Assembly (NCBI GenBank): GCA_937893835.1 | Contig: CALCSS010000091.1 | Location: 1-7,450, forward strand | From: an uncultured Fidelibacterota bacterium | GTDB lineage: Bacteria; Fidelibacterota; Marinisomatia; Marinisomatales; UBA1611 | Length of the DNA stretch: 7,450 nucleotides | Direction: 5' to 3' | Part shown: positions 1 through 6,034 of the stretch, piece by piece | Position numbering within the stretch: position 1 is the first letter of the stretch | Layout: each line of letters opens with the position of its first letter | Notes under the pieces: generated by a model | Told to the model about the DNA's origin: nothing | What the model saw: only the letters and a program-made list of their open reading frames with translations | Databases searched by the model: none | Made by a program: the position numbers and the translations under genes

Positions 1-102
1 CCAATTGAGGTCAGAATTACTTCCAGGTCTAATCTTATCAGCAAAGATAAAGGAATTACGGGATGGTTAGATGCTGGCATATCCATTGGCTATGAATTTT
101 AG
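1..102 (+). CDS. C-terminal end of a probable outer-membrane beta-barrel protein (5' partial)
   Basis: An open frame enters from the left edge and stops at TAG (100-102), leaving 33 residues. The tail (GWLDAGISIGYEF) alternates small/polar and hydrophobic residues and ends in phenylalanine. That is the pattern of the last strand of outer-membrane beta-barrels, where the terminal aromatic serves as the BAM recognition signal. No catalytic motif or family signature is visible in so short a piece, so the identity is unknown. The next gene starts 34 nt downstream on the same strand, so the two could be co-transcribed, although a hairpin lies between them. The frame and stop are certain; the barrel assignment is an inference from the tail alone. 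Confidence 0.55.
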   Translation, partial: PIEVRITSRSNLISKDKGITGWLDAGISIGYEF

Positions 103-107
103 AATGT

Positions 108-127
108 TGATCAATTTTTATTGATCA
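108..127. repeat. Perfect 8-bp inverted repeat (hairpin) between two genes
   Basis: TGATCAAT and ATTGATCA are exact reverse complements separated by TTTT, starting 6 nt after the upstream stop and ending 9 nt before the TTG start at 137. The stem is AT-rich and no T-run follows directly, so it is a poor intrinsic terminator. It might be an attenuator, an mRNA-processing site or a structure that affects initiation at 137. Both arms contain GATC, and a third GATC follows at 130-133. The symmetry is directly seen; the role is unknown. Confidence 0.55.
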
Positions 128-136
128 TAGATCGAT

Positions 137-1045
137 TTGAAAAAATTAATTTTTTTATTCTTTTGCCTCTTGCATGGTCAAAACGCATATGAGGGGCAGG
201 TTTTATTTGACTATAGTGGCACAGAAAGCGGGGTGTTCTCATCAATGGTCCAAGATTCGATCGTATCAGGGTTTAGCTTCAGTCAAGACAATGGAGATAG
301 TTCATATTTTTTGATCGCATCAATAACGCAACAAGAAGATAACGAGTTTGACCTTTTTCTTGCCGCACTACAAGATACATCCTTCCCCTTGCAGCCTAGA
401 ACGTGGAGCGTCCCCGGTGAAGGAGATGAGGGTGATCCACTTAGCCTTGAGACGCTACTTGTTTTCATGCCTGGACTTGACTCAACTTTTGTTCTGGAGC
501 TATTTGATGCTTTTACAGATACCTCAAGTTTTGAAGACTCTACTGATCTTTTTTCAGATTTTTTTACCACATTCGCAGATAATCTATATCTAGGTTTATC
601 AGGTGAACTTGTGGTCGAGACTGTCACAGATTCTTCAATTATAGGGTCTTTCAATACCATCATGATAAAACCTGCTTTTCATTTCCCTCCTCATACCATA
701 TTCATAAATAATGGTGAATTTGAATTTTATGATATTGCAATTCCTGAACTCGAAATATCAAATGAGAAGAATATTCCTAAAGAATTTGAACTTTATTCAA
801 TCTATCCAAACCCATTTAACTCAAGCACCACCATTGATATATCAATTAGATCCTCTATCCAACATACATCGCTTTATATTGTGGATATAGGAGGTAGAAA
901 AATAGAGACGATCTTTGCTGGAAAAATGAGATCTGGCATTCATTCATTCAACTGGAATTCAAATCAAAATCCAAGTGGTATATACTTTTCTGTCCTCCAA
1001 ATAGGGAATTCAATAGAGACAAAAAAATTGATGTTGATCAAATAA
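137..1045 (+). CDS. Secreted protein with type IX-like C-terminal sorting domain
   Basis: The 302-residue protein starts at TTG. An in-frame ATG at 104 is closed by TGA at 122, and the TTG start gives a good signal peptide: KK, a hydrophobic run from residue 4 to 12, and a likely cut near HGQNA (13-17). Residues ~20-205 are acidic, rich in Asp/Ser/Phe and predicted mostly beta; I do not recognise this domain. Residues ~217-302 form an Ig-like sorting domain of the Por/type IX type: the YPNPFN motif at 223-228, then TTI, an IVDIGGRKI strand, a PSGIYF turn (279-284) and a basic end (KKLMLIK). In this family the tail directs export across the outer membrane and is usually removed. No Shine-Dalgarno is visible. 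The stop overlaps the next ATG by one base (TAATG). The export and sorting call is firm; the function of the N-terminal part is unknown. Confidence 0.8.
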   Translation: MKKLIFLFFCLLHGQNAYEGQVLFDYSGTESGVFSSMVQDSIVSGFSFSQDNGDSSYFLIASITQQEDNEFDLFLAALQDTSFPLQPRTWSVPGEGDEGDPLSLETLLVFMPGLDSTFVLELFDAFTDTSSFEDSTDLFSDFFTTFADNLYLGLSGELVVETVTDSSIIGSFNTIMIKPAFHFPPHTIFINNGEFEFYDIAIPELEISNEKNIPKEFELYSIYPNPFNSSTTIDISIRSSIQHTSLYIVDIGGRKIETIFAGKMRSGIHSFNWNSNQNPSGIYFSVLQIGNSIETKKLMLIK

Positions 1046-1365
1046 TGTCCGACATACAATTAAAGGAATACGAAATATTGAACGATCTTCTATTGCTTCA
1101 ATGGAATGATGAAACTGAAAATGCAATCCCTCTCAAGCCTTTGAGAGATAATTGCCCTTGTGCAAATTGTTCTGGAGAGACTGATGTCTTTGGTAATATA
1201 TATAAAGGACCTGATCAAAAAATGAATGAAGAAAGCTATATAATATCAGGGGTTCAACCTGTTGGATATTATGCCATCCGCCCATTCTGGAAAGATGGAC
1301 ATAGCGATGGCATATTTTCTTTTGAATTCCTAAAAAAATTATGTGGTACATTCGATAATTCATGA
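1045..1365 (+). CDS. DUF971 / GBBH-like N-terminal domain protein
   Basis: This 106-residue protein is a stand-alone DUF971 domain (PF06155), the fold that forms the N-terminal part of gamma-butyrobetaine hydroxylase. Hallmarks seen are LRDNCPCANC at 33-42, VGYYAIRPFWKDGH at 73-86, and a closing IFSFEFLKKLC. Cys37, Cys39, Cys42 and His86 reproduce the CxCxxC...H set that binds structural zinc in that hydroxylase. No catalytic dioxygenase domain is present. In bacteria the domain also occurs fused or next to Mrp/ApbC-type iron-sulfur carriers, but its own role is not established. There is no signal peptide, so it is cytosolic, unlike the products of the genes on either side. Its ATG overlaps the preceding stop by 1 nt and its stop overlaps the next ATG (ATGA), implying translational coupling. 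No Shine-Dalgarno is seen. Confidence 0.88.
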   Translation: MSDIQLKEYEILNDLLLLQWNDETENAIPLKPLRDNCPCANCSGETDVFGNIYKGPDQKMNEESYIISGVQPVGYYAIRPFWKDGHSDGIFSFEFLKKLCGTFDNS

Positions 1366-2324
1366 AACGTCTCTTCATAACCATATTATTTATCTTTAGC
1401 CATATTATCGGGCAAGAGACAACTATAAAAGAGATCAGTCTATCGGGATTGATAACTGATCGGGGCCAGGAAATATCGGGAATGGATTGGTATCAAGACA
1501 GATTGTTTTTGTTACCAGAAAATCTGGGAGGGTTTTTATTCACAATACCAAAGAGTGTGATCTCAAAGACACTTGAGATGGATGAGCCACAGCCTATCAC
1601 CCCCAAGCAAACAAAATTCACAACACCAGATTATTCAAGCTTGATAAAAGGATTTGATGGCTTTGAGGCAATAGCGTTTCACGAAAACAAGGTTTTCATT
1701 AGCATTGAGGCAGAGTATGGAGGCAAAATGAGTGGCTACCTTGCCTGGGGAAAGATTGACCCAAACACATTAGAGATCAAAATCAAAAAAGATGATCTGA
1801 AATGGGTCGAGACACCTATCCAGCTTGATAATATTTCCTATGAGAGTGTATTGGTGCATGGTAATGACATATACATGATCTATGAGGCAAATGGATCAAA
1901 CTTGCAGAAAGAGGCTAGGCAAACAATTTTTTCTCCTAAAGATGGAAACATATCACATATAAAGTCCAATAACATTGAATATAGGATCACTGACGCAACA
2001 AAAGTAGATGGTCATAATAGGTTTTGGAGCATCAACTATTTCTGGCCAGGAGATAAAAAATTACTCCTCCCTGGTAAAGATCTTATATTGAGTAGAACGA
2101 TCGAAGGTACTTCACATTCACGATCTGATGCCGTAGAACGCTTAATCGAATTTGAGATCAAAGACAATGAGATCATCTTATCTAATAATGGTCCTATTCA
2201 AATTGTCCTCGACCCTGATGGCTCTCGAAATTGGGAAGCAATAGCCAGACTAGAGAATGAGGGATTGTTGATCGCTACGGATAAATACCCAAAAATGATC
2301 CTGGGCTTTGTCCCATTTAACTGA
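1362..2324 (+). CDS. Secreted phytase/esterase-like beta-propeller protein (putative)
   Basis: The 320-residue protein has an N-terminal signal peptide (KR, hydrophobic core to about residue 16, likely cut near IIGQ). The mature part shows repeated motifs of one shape: a short hydrophobic stretch, often Glu-Ala-Ile-Ala, then a turn, a beta strand and a closing Glu or Asp. Copies start near residues 38 (ISGMDWYQDRLFLLPE), 101 (FEAIAFHENKVFISIEAE), 160 (YESVLVHGNDIYMIYEAN), 209 and 291 (WEAIARLENEGLLIATDKYP). This resembles blades of a beta-propeller and, in the paired 'EAIA' and 'LLIATDKYP' segments, the 'esterase-like activity of phytase' family (PF13449). I cannot point to a proven catalytic residue, so phosphatase activity is a guess; another propeller family is possible. 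The ATG overlaps the preceding stop by 4 nt, and the stop abuts the next start. Export and propeller architecture are more secure than the enzymatic label. Confidence 0.5.
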   Translation: MKRLFITILFIFSHIIGQETTIKEISLSGLITDRGQEISGMDWYQDRLFLLPENLGGFLFTIPKSVISKTLEMDEPQPITPKQTKFTTPDYSSLIKGFDGFEAIAFHENKVFISIEAEYGGKMSGYLAWGKIDPNTLEIKIKKDDLKWVETPIQLDNISYESVLVHGNDIYMIYEANGSNLQKEARQTIFSPKDGNISHIKSNNIEYRITDATKVDGHNRFWSINYFWPGDKKLLLPGKDLILSRTIEGTSHSRSDAVERLIEFEIKDNEIILSNNGPIQIVLDPDGSRNWEAIARLENEGLLIATDKYPKMILGFVPFN

Positions 2325-3554
2325 TTGAAACTCTTTCATATTATTCTATCGTTTATCATTTTTTTCATCTTTGGATGTCAAAAGGATAATGATGAGCAAT
2401 CTGTCCTGATGATATCCTTTGATGGATTTAGGTCAGACTATTTGGATTGGTATGACACTCCAAATATGGATAGGTTTATAAGTAAGGGCGTAAGGGCAGA
2501 GGGCCTCATACCAGTATTCGTGTCCAAGACCTTCCCCAATCACTACAGCATTGCCACAGGTCTATATGCTGAAAATCATGGATTGATAGGAAATCACTTC
2601 TACGACCCTCTATTAGATGATGAATATTCACTCAGTGATAGATCAAAGGTGGAAGACCCCAAGTTTTATGAAGGTGAGCCGATCTGGGTCACCGCAGAAA
2701 AAAACAACATCCAAACTGCATCCTATTTTTGGGTCGGATCTGAGGCTCCGATCAAAAATACATACCCCACGAGATGGAAAAGATATGATCACGACTTTCC
2801 ATTTGATTCTAGAATTGACTCTGTGGTGAACTGGCTTTCCATGCCAAAAAAACAAAGACCTAATTTGTGCCTACTATATTTCCATGAGCCTGATCACACG
2901 GGACATGAGACTGGTCCCAAAAGCAATGAGACCGCAATGATGGTGACCAAGATTGATTCTTTATTTGGAATACTGATCACAAAACTGGAACAACTTCCAA
3001 TTGCAAAAAATTTAAATATTCTGGTCGTTTCTGACCATGGTATGACGGAGATCAGTTCTGAACGAACGATTGACCTTTCAAACCATATTGAGACCAGCAA
3101 AATGAAACAAGAGGGGTCTGGGCCATATTCTCTTTTATATGATATGGATAAAAATGAGATCGGGAACATCGTCGATAAATTGAATACTGTACCAAAGATC
3201 TCTGCATATGCGAAAAAGGATATTCCAGATCGATATCATTTTAAGCATCACCATAGGATCAAGGATGTATTGGTCATTGCAGATGAGGGGTGGTACATCA
3301 ATAACCAAGCGATCAGTAGTTCCTCAAAAATTGGAGCATACATACCCAAAGGCGGGACACACGGGTATGATAATCAATTAAAGAGCATGCACGCCCTGTT
3401 CATCGCAAATGGTCCTGCATTTAAAAAAGGAATTAAAGTCCCACCATTTGAGAATGTGAATATTTACCCATTGATATGTCATATTTTAAACATCGATCCA
3501 AATAAAAATATTGATGGAAATCTTGAAAATATTATCCATATTCTAGACATATGA
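2325..3554 (+). CDS. Nucleotide pyrophosphatase/phosphodiesterase (NPP) family lipoprotein
   Basis: The 409-residue protein belongs to the alkaline phosphatase superfamily, NPP (ENPP-like) branch, which uses two zinc ions and a threonine nucleophile to hydrolyse phosphodiester or pyrophosphate bonds. All expected residues are visible: Asp33 (SFDGFR), Thr69 and Asn72 (SKTFPNHY), Asp190 and His194 (HEPDHTGH), Asp237 and His238 (VSDHGM), and His346 (GGTHGYDN). By homology Asp190/His194/His346 bind one zinc and Asp33/Thr69/Asp237/His238 the other. The N-terminus is a lipoprotein signal: basic start, hydrophobic run, lipobox IFGC with lipidated Cys18, so it is membrane-anchored in the envelope. 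The start is TTG, directly after the preceding TGA; it is chosen because it supplies the full signal peptide. The end overlaps the nuclease gene by 4 nt. Substrate (nucleotide or lipid diester) cannot be read from the sequence. Confidence 0.9.
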   Translation: MKLFHIILSFIIFFIFGCQKDNDEQSVLMISFDGFRSDYLDWYDTPNMDRFISKGVRAEGLIPVFVSKTFPNHYSIATGLYAENHGLIGNHFYDPLLDDEYSLSDRSKVEDPKFYEGEPIWVTAEKNNIQTASYFWVGSEAPIKNTYPTRWKRYDHDFPFDSRIDSVVNWLSMPKKQRPNLCLLYFHEPDHTGHETGPKSNETAMMVTKIDSLFGILITKLEQLPIAKNLNILVVSDHGMTEISSERTIDLSNHIETSKMKQEGSGPYSLLYDMDKNEIGNIVDKLNTVPKISAYAKKDIPDRYHFKHHHRIKDVLVIADEGWYINNQAISSSSKIGAYIPKGGTHGYDNQLKSMHALFIANGPAFKKGIKVPPFENVNIYPLICHILNIDPNKNIDGNLENIIHILDI

Positions 3555-4312
3555 ACTATATGATAAAATTTATATTTATATTTGTATTACTGGGCCAGAG
3601 TCTATTTGGTTGGGGAAACACTGGTCACCGTATTGTAGGCAAGGTAGCAGAAACCTACCTGACAAAAAACGCAAAAGATCAGATAAAAAAACTTATGGGT
3701 CACCATGATCTTTCAAGAATGAGCTATTGGGCAGATCATATCAAATCTGATCCTGATTGGAAACATGCAAATGATTGGCATTGGTGCACGGTTCCCGATG
3801 GGGAAAATTATGAAAAGGGAAAACATAAGGGCCTAGCCGTAGAAAAGGTCAGAGAGTTCATAGATACTTTAAAAAAGAAGAGATCAACAAAAGAAGAAAA
3901 ACAAATTGCTTTAAAATTTCTAATTCATCTAGTAGGAGACCTCCACCAACCTCTCCATGTAGGGAATGGGGATGATCGCGGCGGGAATAGCGTCCGCCTA
4001 AAATGGTTTGGGGAGTCAACTAATCTACATAGCGTATGGGATAGCAAATTGATAGACTATCAAAAATTAAGTTATTCAGAATATGCGAATTATCTAATGC
4101 TTGATGAGAATAGAGGTCAGATCAGGCAATGGCAAGCAGACTCCTTGTTAACCTATATCCACGAATCAAGAGACCTGCGAAAACAGTGCTATGATTATCA
4201 AAAGGATGATCTTAAGTGGGAATATTTTTATACCAATAAGGATCTACTTGAGCAAAGACTTCTTCAGGGTGGTGTCCGCCTTTCAGGCGAATTAAATAGG
4301 ATCTTCAAATAA
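3551..4312 (+). CDS. S1/P1-type zinc-dependent nuclease, secreted
   Basis: The 253-residue protein is a full-length S1/P1 nuclease (PF02265). The family uses a trinuclear zinc site to cleave single-stranded DNA and RNA, and some members also remove 3'-phosphates. All nine ligands are identifiable: Trp21, His26, Asp62, His77, His126, Asp130, His136, His160 and Asp164, within WGNTGHR, SYWADHI, DWHW, HLVGDLHQPLHVG and NLHSVWD. In this family the mature N-terminal Trp binds zinc through its own amino group. Here signal-peptide cleavage after SLFG would expose exactly Trp21, a strong consistency check. The ATG at 3551 overlaps the upstream stop (ATGA); an in-frame ATG at 3560 would also give a valid signal peptide. 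It is the last gene of the + strand series and converges on gpmA with 5 bp between stops. Its coupling to the NPP gene fits joint nucleic-acid breakdown outside the inner membrane. Confidence 0.93.
   Translation: MNYMIKFIFIFVLLGQSLFGWGNTGHRIVGKVAETYLTKNAKDQIKKLMGHHDLSRMSYWADHIKSDPDWKHANDWHWCTVPDGENYEKGKHKGLAVEKVREFIDTLKKKRSTKEEKQIALKFLIHLVGDLHQPLHVGNGDDRGGNSVRLKWFGESTNLHSVWDSKLIDYQKLSYSEYANYLMLDENRGQIRQWQADSLLTYIHESRDLRKQCYDYQKDDLKWEYFYTNKDLLEQRLLQGGVRLSGELNRIFK
4277..4289. repeat. Small inverted repeat inside the nuclease 3' end
   Basis: CGCCT-TTC-AGGCG is a perfect 5-bp stem with a 3-nt loop located about 20 nt before the nuclease stop. No T-run follows on either strand, so it is not a standard terminator. 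It may be a chance product of codons for Arg-Leu-Ser-Gly. Confidence 0.3.
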
Positions 4313-4317
4313 AGTTT

Positions 4318-5064
4318 TTACAGTTTTGTCCCTTGAGAGGCCACAGCCTTGGCCTTCTTTGATATTTCATCTTGGTCTCCCAGATAATAACTCTTGATCG
4401 AGTTCAATTCCTCATCAAGCTCATAGACCAATGGAACACCTGTTGGAATATTTAATTTGAGTATGTCATCATCAGATATTTCATCCAAAAATTTTACTAG
4501 TGCCCTTAGTGAATTTCCATGAGCAACGATCAAGACCTTCTTCTCTTTCACTATGTCGGGCCTGATCGAATCAAACCAATATGGTAAGAACCGTTTCACG
4601 GTGTCCTTTAAACACTCGGAATTTGGCAGATCGCTTGGCAACATGTCTGTATAGAGACTGTCAAATCTAGGGTGCCTATCATCATCAAGGTCCAACTCAG
4701 GAGGTGGTACGGCGTAACTCCTTCTCCATATGAGCACCTGCTCATCACCATATTTTGCTGCCGTCTCTGCCTTATTGAGTCCTTGGAGGGCGCCATAGTG
4801 TCTTTCATTTAATCGCCAGTCATATTGTTTGGATATGTCGCTCAGACCCATCTCACCAAGACATATGTCCATAGTTCGGTTAGCACGCTGTAGCAAAGAA
4901 GTATGTACGACATCAAACGCCATCCCTTCCTGCTTTAACAACTCACCAGCTTTTTGAGCCTCTTTTTCACCCTTGTCTGTCAGGTCAACATTTGTCCATC
5001 CTGTAAATCTGTTTTCCAAATTCCACTGGCTCTCACCGTGCCGCAATAAAACTAATTTTTTCAT
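4318..5064 (-). CDS. gpmA: 2,3-bisphosphoglycerate-dependent phosphoglycerate mutase
   Basis: This enzyme interconverts 3- and 2-phosphoglycerate in glycolysis and gluconeogenesis through a phosphohistidine intermediate in the cytosol. With the ATG at 5064 it is 248 residues, the usual size for GpmA (about 250). Seen are RHGESQWN (8-15) with the phosphorylated His9, RFTGWTNVDLTDKG (19-32), Arg60 in QRANRT, Glu87 in LNERHYGALQG, the WRRSYAVPPP substrate loop (113-122), and AHGNSLRAL with His182. A TTG at 5091 extends the frame by nine residues, but MKKLVLLRHGES is the standard family start, so the extension is rejected. It is convergent with the nuclease gene (5 bp between stops) and divergent from the SRAP gene. 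No strong Shine-Dalgarno is seen. The complete dPGM motif set leaves little doubt. Confidence 0.96.
   Translation of the reverse strand: MKKLVLLRHGESQWNLENRFTGWTNVDLTDKGEKEAQKAGELLKQEGMAFDVVHTSLLQRANRTMDICLGEMGLSDISKQYDWRLNERHYGALQGLNKAETAAKYGDEQVLIWRRSYAVPPPELDLDDDRHPRFDSLYTDMLPSDLPNSECLKDTVKRFLPYWFDSIRPDIVKEKKVLIVAHGNSLRALVKFLDEISDDDILKLNIPTGVPLVYELDEELNSIKSYYLGDQDEISKKAKAVASQGTKL
4338..4355 (+). terminator. Weak candidate stem-loop downstream of the nuclease gene
   Basis: AGGCCA and TGGCCT are exact reverse complements around a 6-nt loop, 25 nt past the nuclease stop and followed on the + strand by TCTTT. The stem is GC-rich compared with its surroundings, but it lies within the gpmA coding end and the T-run is short. 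It could help end transcription of the + strand unit; chance is also plausible. Confidence 0.22.
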
Positions 5065-5163
5065 TTGACCAATCTCATGGTTATGATTCAATAAATAAAA
5101 ACATATGAAATTCTTATGCTCCCACTAACTACAAAAGGGATTTTTTAATTATATTGTACAACC
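5065..5163. promoter_or_regulatory. Divergent gpmA / SRAP intergenic region with overlapping -10-like boxes
   Basis: The 99-bp AT-rich spacer must hold the start signals for both divergent genes. On the - strand a perfect TATAAT lies at 5153-5148, giving a leader of roughly 75 nt for gpmA. On the + strand TATATT lies at 5150-5155, only 8 nt before the SRAP ATG. The two boxes overlap and are followed by the 8-bp palindrome TTGTACAA (5154-5161). No convincing -35 box was found for either, and no enterobacterial-type LexA site (CTGT-N8-ACAG) is present. The boxes are seen; promoter function is inferred. Confidence 0.3.
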
Positions 5164-5859
5164 ATGTGTGGAAGAAAGGCACTTATAAAGAATGAAAAAG
5201 CCATCATTGAGGAATTGATGATCGATCAGTGGCAAATTGAAGATCATGGGCCAAGTTATAACATAGCACCTACACAATATTCTCCGATCTTAATACAGGA
5301 CAAAGGAAATAGGATCGTGAAGAGAATGAGATGGGGACTTATTCCCGAGTGGTCAAAAAATGATTCTTTCGCATCAAAGATGATCAATGCTCGTATCGAG
5401 ACAATTACCACCAAACCTTCTTATAGAAAACTAATTTATCAAAACAGATGTGTGGTCATATCTGATGGGTATTACGAATGGAAACAAAATAGTGGTCATA
5501 GGGGCCCTTATTTCATCCACCGTACAGATGGTCACCTATTACTATTTGCAGGGCTCTGGACCATTTGGCGGTCACCAACAGGACATATGCTTACGTACAC
5601 TATCGTAACAACCAAAGCTCAAAAGGACATTCTTCATATTCATGGTAGAATGCCGTTGATCTTGGACCATTCAAATATGGATGAATGGATCAATGTTCAG
5701 AATGATGACTTCAATATCAATGATGATGCCATCTGCTCTATTATAGCCCTTGAGCATTATCCTGTCAGTGACCTTGTGAACTCATCATCTAATAATTCTA
5801 AAAGATGCATTACCCCATTGAAGGTCTCAGATGATCTTAATCTCTTTGGAGATAAATAA
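5164..5859 (+). CDS. SRAP-domain abasic-site protein (YedK/HMCES family)
   Basis: The 231-residue protein is a complete SOS-response-associated peptidase (SRAP, PF02586). The family binds single-stranded DNA and forms a thiazolidine crosslink between Cys2 and an abasic site, protecting it from strand breakage during replication. The catalytic set is intact: Cys2 (exposed after removal of Met1, in MCGR), Asn75 in INARIET, Glu105 in DGYYEWK, and His160 in HIHGRMP. These numbers match E. coli YedK. Other hallmarks are YNIAPTQ (32-38), MRWGLIPEWSK (55-65), RCVVISDGYYEWK (95-107) and FAGLW (128-132). The ATG is fixed by the need for Cys at position 2. There is no Shine-Dalgarno; a -10-like box sits only 8 nt upstream, so the message may be leaderless. 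The C-terminal ~35 residues are less conserved in style. It diverges from gpmA without an obvious functional link. Confidence 0.94.
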   Translation: MCGRKALIKNEKAIIEELMIDQWQIEDHGPSYNIAPTQYSPILIQDKGNRIVKRMRWGLIPEWSKNDSFASKMINARIETITTKPSYRKLIYQNRCVVISDGYYEWKQNSGHRGPYFIHRTDGHLLLFAGLWTIWRSPTGHMLTYTIVTTKAQKDILHIHGRMPLILDHSNMDEWINVQNDDFNINDDAICSIIALEHYPVSDLVNSSSNNSKRCITPLKVSDDLNLFGDK

Positions 5860-6034
5860 TCTGTTCTATAGACCTCGATCTTTTATAGGGGCCCTCTCAT
5901 ATGAACAATGGATTTTGGTGTGATAATCATAATTACCACAGGTCTAAATTTTTATAACATAATTATTAGAAAATTAATTAAAATCAGGCGTTAATATTTT
6001 GAGAATATCAACTAAACAAACCAAGGAGAAACAC
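5860..6034. promoter_or_regulatory. AT-rich leader region of the TonB-dependent receptor gene
   Basis: This 175-bp gap lies between the SRAP stop and the receptor start. Its second half (from about 5925) is very AT-rich with repeated TAATTA/ATAATTAT stretches, suitable for an upstream promoter. TATTTTG at 5995-6001 is one base short of the Bacteroidota -7 element TAnnTTTG and would give a leader of about 27 nt. No matching TTTG is seen at -33. A short ATATT/AATAT inverted repeat (5994-6008) overlaps it. CTATA (5866-5870) and TATAG (5884-5888) could pair but have no T-run, so no terminator is claimed for the SRAP gene. No RNA gene or small coding frame was recognised. Confidence 0.3.
6023..6028 (+). 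promoter_or_regulatory. Strong Shine-Dalgarno AAGGAG
   Basis: AAGGAG lies 6 nt before the ATG at 6035, an ideal spacing. It fixes the start of the receptor and is the only strong Shine-Dalgarno before any gene in this window. Confidence 0.85.

Noticed and set aside
104..124. Mini-frame of six codons, ATG to TGA, just upstream of the sorting-domain gene
   Set aside because: It overlaps the hairpin and is too short to support as a leader peptide; no regulatory codon pattern is present.
283..663. 126-codon open frame on the - strand
   Set aside because: It lies wholly inside the secreted-protein gene, is Ser/Lys-rich with no recognisable domain, and is best read as an antisense shadow.
2894..3169. 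91-codon open frame on the - strand inside the NPP gene
   Set aside because: It overlaps the conserved metal-binding segment of a confident gene and shows no family motif.
4308..4322. Bidirectional terminator between the convergent stops
   Set aside because: The 5-bp gap has no inverted repeat. The nearest stem-loops are inside the coding ends and lack proper T-tracts.
5065..5091. Nine-residue N-terminal extension of gpmA from a TTG at 5091
   Set aside because: The family starts at MKKLVLLRHGES, the ATG at 5064 gives the normal length of 248, and the TTG adds only unconserved residues.
5888..5897. GC-rich palindromic core (GGGCCC) after the SRAP stop as a terminator
   Set aside because: There is no loop and no following T-run; it is a simple restriction-site-like palindrome.
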